Source: Pelagovum sp. HNIBRBA483 (lineage in GTDB: Bacteria > Pseudomonadota > Alphaproteobacteria > Rhodobacterales > Rhodobacteraceae). Taken from it: DNA of 64,000 bases. Below, piece after piece: positions 57,694-64,000 of this stretch. Below the pieces are notes generated by a model. The model did no database searches, was not told the DNA's origin, and was given only the letters and a program-made list of their open reading frames with translations. The DNA is taken from assembly GCF_040931995.1 (NCBI RefSeq), contig NZ_CP162412.1, forward strand, positions 1,054,001-1,118,000, in the 5' to 3' direction. Position 1 is the first letter of the stretch, and each line of letters starts with the position of its first letter. Made by a program: the position numbers and the translations under genes.

Positions 57694-58797
57694 ATGAACT
57701 TTCATACGACGGATATGGACCGGGAGCCAACCAAGGAAGAGGCGGCAGCCGCGCTGGAGGTCGTGCGCCGGTGGGCAGGGCTCGCGTCGGACGGGGAGGT
57801 GACAGCGCTTGATCCGCAGATCCGCCTGCTGACCGAGGAGCCGGAGGTGGACAGCTATCCGGTGCTTTCTCGCAGCTATCCGCGTGATTTCAAAGTGACA
57901 GACGCCTATAAGGATAGCCTTCCAGACCTGCAAAACGGCCCGACATCGTTGATCCGCGGGGCCAAGCAGCAAATTCAGCATGTGGGGATTTCAAACTTCC
58001 GCCTGCCGATCCGGTTCCGCACGCGGGACAACGGTGACTTGACGCTACAAACATCCGTGACGGGAACGGTGAGCCTTGATGCCGAAAAGAAGGGCATCAA
58101 CATGTCTCGTATCATGCGCAGCTTTTACAAATACGCTGAGGAGACATTCTCCTTCGAAGTGATCGAGCGCGCGCTGGACAGCTATAAATCCGATCTGGAA
58201 AGCTTTGATGCGCGAATCCAGATGCGCTTCTCTTTCCCGATGAAGGTGCAATCGCTGCGCTCTGGGCTGGAAGGGTACCAGTATTATGACATCGCGCTGG
58301 AGCTTGTTGAAAAAGCGGGCGTGCGCAAGAAGATCGTGCATCTGGACTATGTCTATTCCTCGACCTGCCCATGCTCGCTGGAACTGAGCGAACATGCCCG
58401 CCAGACCCGCGGGCAACTGGCAACGCCGCATTCGCAGCGCTCGGTTGCGCGTGTGTCGGTGATGCTGGAACGGGACGCGCCGGTGGTGTGGTTCGAAGAC
58501 CTGATCGAGATGGCGCGCGCGGCGGTCCCGACCGAAACACAGGTGATGGTGAAGCGCGAGGACGAGCAAGCCTTTGCCGAGCTGAACGCTTCCAACCCGA
58601 TTTTCGTGGAAGATGCGGCGCGGCTGTTCTGTGAGAAATTGCAGAAAGACCCGCGGATCGGTGATTTTCGCGTGGTGGCGAGCCATCAGGAGAGCCTGCA
58701 CAGTCATGATGCGGTCAGCGTGCTGACCGAGGGCGAAACCTTTGCCACGGACAGCATTGATCCCAAGCTTTTCAGCACGTTATTCCACGTCGGCTAA
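57694..58797 (+). CDS. folE2: GTP cyclohydrolase I, FolE2 (type IB)
   Basis: 367 residues. First step of folate/pterin synthesis from GTP. FolE2 marks: the CPCSLELSEHARQ catalytic Cys motif and GISNFRLPIRF. Type IB enzymes work without Zn when it is scarce, using other divalent metals. ATG at 57694 (MNFHTTDMDREP) is preferred over an in-frame start at 57631 inside the inverted repeat. Followed by a strong hairpin. Confidence 0.93.
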   Translation: MNFHTTDMDREPTKEEAAAALEVVRRWAGLASDGEVTALDPQIRLLTEEPEVDSYPVLSRSYPRDFKVTDAYKDSLPDLQNGPTSLIRGAKQQIQHVGISNFRLPIRFRTRDNGDLTLQTSVTGTVSLDAEKKGINMSRIMRSFYKYAEETFSFEVIERALDSYKSDLESFDARIQMRFSFPMKVQSLRSGLEGYQYYDIALELVEKAGVRKKIVHLDYVYSSTCPCSLELSEHARQTRGQLATPHSQRSVARVSVMLERDAPVVWFEDLIEMARAAVPTETQVMVKREDEQAFAELNASNPIFVEDAARLFCEKLQKDPRIGDFRVVASHQESLHSHDAVSVLTEGETFATDSIDPKLFSTLFHVG

Positions 58798-58830
58798 AGC
58801 GCGGGCAACAAGTGACATTTCAAGGGGAAG

Positions 58831-58848
58831 GCGGGCGCTTGCGCCCGC
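58831..58848 (+). terminator. terminator-like hairpin after folE2
   Basis: GCGGGCGC TT GCGCCCGC (58831-58848), followed by TTTCGCTT. Stem of seven to eight G/C pairs 33 bases after the folE2 stop. Confidence 0.6.
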
Positions 58849-58891
58849 TTTCGCTTGACAGGGCGGACCGGCCACGCCAACGATCCGCCCC

Positions 58892-60340
58892 ATGTTGGAC
58901 CTGCGCCCCGTCGGATATGTGATCGGCCTTTTGGTGGCCGTGCTTGGCCTGATGATGCTGGGGCCGATGTTTTTCGATCTGGTGGAGGGTGACTCTGAAT
59001 GGCGGACCTTCCTGCAAAGTGCGACGATAACATTCATGGCTGGTGTGCTTGTGGCGATGGCTTGCGCCAATGGCACAGAAGCGGGGATGAACGTCCGTTT
59101 AAGCTTTCTGCTGACTGTCGGGGTCTGGATCGCGCTGCCGTTTTTTGGAGCGTTGCCTTTCATCATCGGTGAGACGCACCTGAGTTTTGTTGACGCGATT
59201 TTTGAATCGATGTCGGGGATGACAACCACCGGAGCGACTGCGATTCCCGCGTTGGAAAGCCATTCCTATGGCATCCTGTTATGGCGCGGCATTTTGCAAT
59301 GGCTTGGGGGGTTGGGCATTGTGATCGTGGCGATGATTTTCCTGCCGGTGATGAAGGTCGGCGGGATGCAGTTCTTCCAATCGGAAGGGTTTGACACGCT
59401 TGGCAAGGCGCTGCCGCGCGCGCTGGACATCGCCAAGGGTTTGTTGGGCATCTACGTTCTGCTGACGGTGGTTTGCATTGGCGCCTATGCGCTGGCGGGG
59501 ATGACTGTGCAGGAAGCGACCGTTCATTCATTCACGACGATTGCAACGGGCGGGTTCTCGACCTCGGACAGTTCTTTCGCGGCATTCCCCGGCGCGCCGC
59601 AATATGTGGCGGTCTTTTTCATGTTGTTGGCGACCTTGCCCTTTGTGCGGCTGATCCAGCTTTTGGCAGGGGAAACAAAGCCCTTGATGTTGGACCCGCA
59701 GGTGCGGGCCTATCTGCTGTGGACAGTCTACGCGGTGGTGTTGATCGTTGCTTACCGGACGAATGCCGAGGGTGGCTTTAGCGAGGAATTGTTTCGCTCA
59801 ACGCTATTCAACGTCGTGTCGATTTTCTCTGGGACTGGGTATGGCGACGGGGATGTGCTGGCATGGGGGCCGTTTGCCTTTGCCATTCTGATCTGCGTTG
59901 GCGCGGTTGGGGGCTGTTCCGGCTCGACCGGCTGTTCGATCAAGGTCTTTCGGTACCAGATCGCTTTGCGGGCAATATCGGCGCAGATCCGACGCATCCA
60001 CAGCCCGAACCGCGTGGTTTCGGTCAGGTTCGATGGGCGCGCAGTCTCGGGCGAGGTGATCGACTCGATCATGCTCCTATTCACCTGCTTTATCCTCAGC
60101 TTTGGGGTGTTGATCGTGGCGTTGAGCGCGACAGGGATCAGCTTCTTGGCGGCGGTGACGGCGGCGTGGACGTCGATCTTTAACATCGGGCCGATTTTTG
60201 GTGCCGAGGTGACGGCATCAGGCGCGATCCATCAGTTCCCCGATGCGGCCAAGTGGCTGATGGTGCTGGGAATGCTGGTGGGGCGATTGGAAATCGTATC
60301 GGTGTTTGTGTTGTTGTTGCCGCGCTTCTGGCGGGCGTGA
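58892..60340 (+). CDS. trkH: TrkH-family potassium uptake protein
   Basis: 482 residues, about ten helices with four pore loops (MSGMTTTGATAI, IATGGFSTSDSSF, FSGTGYGDGDV, and the last near FNIGPIFGAEV). K+ channel subunit of the Trk system; the regulatory partner TrkA is not in the window. Converges on a protease-like gene with a hairpin between. Confidence 0.93.
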   Translation: MLDLRPVGYVIGLLVAVLGLMMLGPMFFDLVEGDSEWRTFLQSATITFMAGVLVAMACANGTEAGMNVRLSFLLTVGVWIALPFFGALPFIIGETHLSFVDAIFESMSGMTTTGATAIPALESHSYGILLWRGILQWLGGLGIVIVAMIFLPVMKVGGMQFFQSEGFDTLGKALPRALDIAKGLLGIYVLLTVVCIGAYALAGMTVQEATVHSFTTIATGGFSTSDSSFAAFPGAPQYVAVFFMLLATLPFVRLIQLLAGETKPLMLDPQVRAYLLWTVYAVVLIVAYRTNAEGGFSEELFRSTLFNVVSIFSGTGYGDGDVLAWGPFAFAILICVGAVGGCSGSTGCSIKVFRYQIALRAISAQIRRIHSPNRVVSVRFDGRAVSGEVIDSIMLLFTCFILSFGVLIVALSATGISFLAAVTAAWTSIFNIGPIFGAEVTASGAIHQFPDAAKWLMVLGMLVGRLEIVSVFVLLLPRFWRA

Positions 60341-60343
60341 CCC

Positions 60344-60361
60344 CGCGCTTGGGAAAGCGCG
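60344..60361. terminator. hairpin between trkH and the protease-like gene
   Basis: CGCGCTT (60344-60350), loop GGGA, AAGCGCG (60355-60361): perfect 7-bp stem just after the trkH stop and before the convergent gene end. Little U tract. Confidence 0.5.
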
Positions 60362-60386
60362 CAGAATCAACAAATATGTGCGCGAT

Positions 60387-62120
60387 CTAGTCTTGCCAGC
60401 AACCGACAAGGGCCACGATTTCTGCCGCGCGGTTGGAGCGCTGGGTCGGGGTGAGCTCCTCGCCCGATGGCGTTGCGCTCAGGGCGGAGATACCAGCCGC
60501 GCTCAAGACAGGCAGAATGGCGTCCGTGTCGACTGCGAAGCCGACACCGGGGGGGAGCTGGCGGTCGCCGTCGGCAGGGGTTGCCGCCAGAATGCCGAGG
60601 AGATCGCCTGACAGGTTCATAATGCCGCCGCCGACATCGCCTGCCGCCGTGCTCACTGAAAGGCGCTTGAGATGCTCCTCCCCGCCGAGGCCACGGAGAT
60701 CTTCGAGCGTGCCGTAGGTGACGGTGGGCATCGGTAGCACGCCGCCATATGAGTAGCCCGCAACCCCAACACGCGCGCCGAGCCGAGGAACGGCGCTGTC
60801 GAAACGCGCAACACTGATCGGGGCAAGCGGGTCTTCGGGGCGCAGGACGGCGAGGCCGGTGGCCGGATCACGATGCGCGATGCTGGCGGCGAAATTGCGA
60901 TTGATGGTCAGGGCGTCGCAGGCCTCAACGGCGGGTAGCGCAGTGAGGACGGCGCCGCTGGCATCCACAAAAACACCTGACGCTGTAGAAGCAGGATACC
61001 GGATCGCCAAACCAGAAACGAAATCGATGGATTGGCTCTCATCAATTGGTACCGAATTTGGGTCGAGCGCACCCGAGATTTCGCGGTAGCTTTGCTGCAT
61101 TTCGCTCAACAAACGGCTGCGGCGTTCTTCGTCGCCAGCGGGCCAGACCAGTGCGAAACCTTTGACGGTACGGCCGTCGGTTGCCGCTTGGATATGGGTG
61201 TGAATACGGCTGTTGACGCCTTCGATTTGGAAGCTGTCCCCCCGGCGGCTGCGCGGGCCTTCAGGCGGGACGATTTCGAGCGTTTGCAGCACGTCGTAGA
61301 GGGCCGCGAGGGTCACGCTGTCGCCCGGCTGGGAGATCAACAGGACTTGGGCGTCGCTGCCGTCGATCGCATCGAAACGGGCGAAGGGTGGATCATAAGA
61401 GGTGAATTCGACCACGCTCATCGGGATCAACATTTCGATGCCAGCGCTGCTGTCGCTAACGATTGTCAGGCCGAGCCCTTCGAGCACCGCATTGTACTGG
61501 CGCAGGAGTTCGGCCCGCTGGGCGGTTGTGAGAACGCCCGTAGGTTCGTGGTTATTGGCCTGCTGCCATGCTTCCATCGCTGCGCGGGTGCCACGGCCAA
61601 AGGCGCCATCAATCGCTGCATTATAGAAACCCGCCCATCTGAGCGCGATTTGGAGTTCTTCGCGGGCGGTGGCGCTGAGCGCGGCCTCGCTTCTGCGGGC
61701 TTCTGCCACGGTTTGATCCGGTGGGGTGATCGGGAGAGGATCAGCGGCAGGGGGAGCGAGAACCGGCGTGGTTGCTGCCTCGGTGCTGTCGCTAGCGGCC
61801 GCGTTGACCGGCCAGAAACGCTCGCGGAACTGATCACCATCGGTCAGGAAGCTGTCACCGGGAATGATGCCTTGCGCCTTGAGGCGGCGCATGTTGGCCA
61901 CGGCGGTATCGCGGTCGAACGGGCCAAGGGCAATGGCGTACCAGCCGCTGGCAGACAGGAAACCGTTTACCGTATCGAAGGTACTGTCATAATCATTGGC
62001 GCGGAACTGGGCATCGGTGAGAGTTGGCTCGGCTTCGACCTGAATCCAGAAAGGCTCCTGGGCATAGGCTTGGACGGCGATGACGGTCGATAACAGGACC
62101 GCGAGACTGGTGCGCTTCAT
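60387..62120 (-). CDS. exported SPOR-like / peptidoglycan-binding / trypsin-like protein, probably catalytically inactive
   Basis: 577 residues. Signal peptide MKRTSLAVLLSTVIAVQAYA, a SPOR-like region (about 23-100), a PG_binding_1 domain (ELQIALRWAGFYNAAIDGAFGRGTRAAMEAW), a middle domain of unknown type, and a trypsin/DegP-like C-terminal domain. There the usual TAxHV is VLTALPAV and the usual GNSGGP is GDVGGGIM, with Val496 at the nucleophile position; the Asp-type segment RDPATGLAVLRP is kept. So the protease triad seems broken. Periplasmic and probably cell-wall attached. ATG at 62120; the open frame extends upstream over the glyQ leader. Confidence 0.82.
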   Translation of the reverse strand: MKRTSLAVLLSTVIAVQAYAQEPFWIQVEAEPTLTDAQFRANDYDSTFDTVNGFLSASGWYAIALGPFDRDTAVANMRRLKAQGIIPGDSFLTDGDQFRERFWPVNAAASDSTEAATTPVLAPPAADPLPITPPDQTVAEARRSEAALSATAREELQIALRWAGFYNAAIDGAFGRGTRAAMEAWQQANNHEPTGVLTTAQRAELLRQYNAVLEGLGLTIVSDSSAGIEMLIPMSVVEFTSYDPPFARFDAIDGSDAQVLLISQPGDSVTLAALYDVLQTLEIVPPEGPRSRRGDSFQIEGVNSRIHTHIQAATDGRTVKGFALVWPAGDEERRSRLLSEMQQSYREISGALDPNSVPIDESQSIDFVSGLAIRYPASTASGVFVDASGAVLTALPAVEACDALTINRNFAASIAHRDPATGLAVLRPEDPLAPISVARFDSAVPRLGARVGVAGYSYGGVLPMPTVTYGTLEDLRGLGGEEHLKRLSVSTAAGDVGGGIMNLSGDLLGILAATPADGDRQLPPGVGFAVDTDAILPVLSAAGISALSATPSGEELTPTQRSNRAAEIVALVGCWQD

Positions 62121-62318
62121 TATTCTTGTTCCAAATCTGTTGACTGTCGCGAGCTGTGGTGGCGTCGCAGTTTGGGGGAAACTATCAGAGATTTTCCGCC
62201 AGTCAGCACCCAAAACAGCAAGTTTGCGCAACTGTGGCACACAAGGCGCGATTGACCCTGCCGCCCCCGCCGCATATGGAACGGGGCAACGCAAAAGAGG
62301 GCGCGAAAAGAGGCGAAA

Positions 62319-63239
62319 ATGGCGGAGAAACCCCGTTCCTTTCAGGAAATCATTCTGCGACTTCAAAGCTATTGGGCATCAAAAGGGTGCGCGGTGCTGC
62401 AACCCTATGACATGGAAGTGGGTGCGGGCACGTTCCACCCTGCCACCACGCTGCGCAGCTTGGGATCGCAACCTTGGGCCGCGGCCTATGTGCAGCCTTC
62501 GCGCCGCCCAACGGACGGGCGCTACGGTGAGAACCCGAACCGCTTGCAGCACTACTACCAGTATCAGGTACTGATTAAGCCCAGCCCGCCGGATTTGCAG
62601 GCGCTCTATCTGGGATCGCTGGAAGCGATTGGCATCGACGCCAACCTGCATGACATCCGTTTTGTCGAGGATGACTGGGAAAGCCCGACGCTTGGCGCGT
62701 GGGGCTTGGGCTGGGAGGTCTGGTGCGACGGGATGGAGGTGAGCCAGTTCACTTATTTCCAACAGGTGGGCGGGCATGATTGCCATCCGGTTTCGGGCGA
62801 GCTGACCTACGGGCTTGAGCGCTTGGCGATGTATGTGCTGGGTGTGGATCATGTGATGGATATGCCGTTCAACGACCCGGATGCACCAATTGCGCTGAGC
62901 TACGGCGATGTGTTCCGGCAGACCGAAGAAGAATATTCGCGGCACAATTTTGATGTTGCCGATACGGAAAAGCTCCTGCGCCATTTCGAAGATGCTGAAG
63001 CCGAGTGCCAGCGCCTGTTGGAAGCGCCGGCGGAAGACCCGAAAACCGGCAAGCGGATCATCATGGCGCATCCGGCCTATGATCAGTGCATCAAGGCCTC
63101 GCACCTGTTTAACCTTCTGGATGCGCGTGGGGTGATCTCTGTCACCGAACGGCAGGCCTATATCGGGCGGGTCCGAGCGCTTGCGAAACTGTGCGCGGAT
63201 GCCTTTGTGCAGACCGAAGCAGGAGGGTTTGCAGCATGA
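62319..63239 (+). CDS. glyQ: glycyl-tRNA synthetase alpha subunit
   Basis: 306 residues, class II catalytic subunit of the tetrameric bacterial enzyme. Typical [19 protein letters not shown] start, [21 protein letters not shown], and [20 protein letters not shown]. Works with GlyS. Its TGA overlaps the ATG of the small membrane-protein gene that separates it from glyS. A TTGACC-like box with CATATG lies about 50-70 bases upstream. Confidence 0.97.
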   Translation: MAEKPRSFQEIILRLQSYWASKGCAVLQPYDMEVGAGTFHPATTLRSLGSQPWAAAYVQPSRRPTDGRYGENPNRLQHYYQYQVLIKPSPPDLQALYLGSLEAIGIDANLHDIRFVEDDWESPTLGAWGLGWEVWCDGMEVSQFTYFQQVGGHDCHPVSGELTYGLERLAMYVLGVDHVMDMPFNDPDAPIALSYGDVFRQTEEEYSRHNFDVADTEKLLRHFEDAEAECQRLLEAPAEDPKTGKRIIMAHPAYDQCIKASHLFNLLDARGVISVTERQAYIGRVRALAKLCADAFVQTEAGGFAA

Positions 63240-63766
63240 TGGGGCGGTTTATGGCGCTGTTGCTGTTGCTCAGCGCGCTGGTCGCGGGCGGTGCGATGTA
63301 CTACTTGCAGGTCTATGCCTTCTACGAGGAGTTGGATCCGGCTGATGTTGGAAATGTGAAAGTTTTCGACCTAAATACCGGGCAATCTGAAGGTATTTTG
63401 ACAGAAAACCTCAAGGCCATTGATAGCGACAGTTCTCCGATCCGGTTCCGTTCTTGCTTCGAGACGCCGCTGAGCGTGGCGATGATGACCGAAACCTATG
63501 CGATTTACGATGCAGCCGAGCCGCTCGTGGCGCCGAGCTGGTTTGACTGTTTTGACGCGCAGGAAATCGGTGAAGCGCTGGAGCAAGGCGGGGCTGTGGC
63601 TTTCCTTGGTGAAGAGAACATCACCTACGGGATTGACCGCGTGATTGCCGTGATGCCGGATGGCCGCGGCTTTGGCTGGAACCAAATCAATGCCTGCGGC
63701 GAGGTCGTCTTTGATGGCGACGCGGCGCCGGAAGGCTGTCCGACACCACCCGAAGGGGCGAACTGA
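63236..63766 (+). CDS. membrane-anchored DUF6446-type protein between glyQ and glyS
   Basis: 176 residues. One N-terminal hydrophobic helix ([21 protein letters not shown]) without a clear cleavage site, so the rest is probably periplasmic and anchored. It contains four cysteines (RSCFET, FDCFDA, NACGEV, EGCPTP). Known to me only as a family name; function unknown. Overlaps both glyQ (ATGA) and glyS (TGATG), so it is translated as part of the GlyRS operon despite a different cell location. Confidence 0.82.
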   Translation: MMGRFMALLLLLSALVAGGAMYYLQVYAFYEELDPADVGNVKVFDLNTGQSEGILTENLKAIDSDSSPIRFRSCFETPLSVAMMTETYAIYDAAEPLVAPSWFDCFDAQEIGEALEQGGAVAFLGEENITYGIDRVIAVMPDGRGFGWNQINACGEVVFDGDAAPEGCPTPPEGAN

Positions 63767-64000
63767 TGCCTGACGTTCTGATTGAACTGTTTTCTGAAGA
63801 AATCCCCGCGCGGATGCAGCGCAAGGCGGCTGATGACCTGAAGTCGCTTGTGACCAACGGTTTGGTTGAAGCGGGGCTGACCTATGCGGGGGCGGCGGCT
63901 TTTTCGACGCCGCGGCGCTTGGCGTTGTCGGTCGAAGGGCTGACCGCCGAGAGCAAGCCCGTGCGCGAGGAGCGCAAGGGGCCGCGTGTGGATGCGCCGG
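63766..64000 (+). CDS. glyS: glycyl-tRNA synthetase beta subunit, 3' truncated by window edge
   Basis: First 78 codons only: [20 protein letters not shown] is the invariant GlyS start, followed by [12 protein letters not shown]. The ATG shares one base with the preceding TGA. The rest lies outside the window. Confidence 0.95.
   Translation, partial: MPDVLIELFSEEIPARMQRKAADDLKSLVTNGLVEAGLTYAGAAAFSTPRRLALSVEGLTAESKPVREERKGPRVDAP

Overview
The window looks like a chromosomal segment of a marine-type alphaproteobacterium of the order Rhodobacterales (Roseobacter/Rhodobacter group). The inference rests on family combinations: a PccR/ScfR-type regulator beside propionyl-CoA carboxylase genes, a short type-3 prolyl-tRNA synthetase followed by lolE-lolD, HdaA next to ppk1-ppx, a SAM-II riboswitch before metZ, a DUF6446-type gene between glyQ and glyS, and an FnrL-like box. 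No genus is assigned. There are no transposases, integrases, phage genes, CRISPR arrays, rRNA or tRNA genes visible, so this reads as core genome. No gene-free stretch exceeds about 220 bases.

Layout. 1-2.4 kb: convergent 8-oxoguanine deaminase (cut by the left edge) and guanine deaminase. 2.5-8.1 kb: tight + strand run mgtE, 5-formyl-THF cyclo-ligase, YmdB-like phosphodiesterase, DMT permease, SLC13/DASS transporter. 8.1-8.8 kb: an unusual HisA-like protein on the - strand. 9-11.3 kb: yebC, LysE-type exporter, DMT permease. 11.3-20.9 kb: propionyl-CoA module: regulator pccR, a Bcr/CflA efflux gene, pccB, a small unknown gene, pccA, an inverted DUF4174-type gene, and methylmalonyl-CoA mutase; TTTGCAAA-type boxes lie before pccR and pccB. 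20.9-24.3 kb: nhaA and a DnaJ-like/EEP/exported protein run. 24.3-29.9 kb: - strand operon permease-hdaA-ppk1-ppx (polyphosphate and replication control). 30-34.5 kb: proS-lolE-lolD-Ldh. 34.5-37.3 kb: a secreted protein and parE. 37.5-39.4 kb: ppk2 (with an FNR-type box) and an epimerase. 39.4-47.5 kb: mixed metabolism and regulators (MATE, LysR, TPR-methyltransferase, SDR, AraC, aspartate aminotransferase, XRE, sdhE). 47.5-52.4 kb: MarR/LdtR-type regulator, purD, xseA, secreted protein, AlkB-type monooxygenase. 52.5-55.5 kb: ftsY with a huge Glu-Pro repeat, EamA permease, ispZ. 55.5-60.3 kb: GST, SAM-II riboswitch-metZ, folE2, trkH. 60.4-64 kb: a protease-like protein whose catalytic residues appear lost, then glyQ-DUF6446-glyS (cut by the right edge).

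Functional threads. Propionyl-CoA is carboxylated by PccAB and isomerised towards succinyl-CoA (the epimerase is not in the window), with PccR as probable local activator. Polyphosphate is covered by three enzymes: PPK1, PPX and PPK2. Methionine synthesis is under SAM feedback at RNA level. No obviously new multi-gene system was found. The strongest oddities are the 46-copy GAGCCT microsatellite inside ftsY, the HisA paralog with a changed catalytic residue, the degenerate protease, the SAM-II/terminator arrangement, and several unexplained inverted or tandem repeats near start codons.
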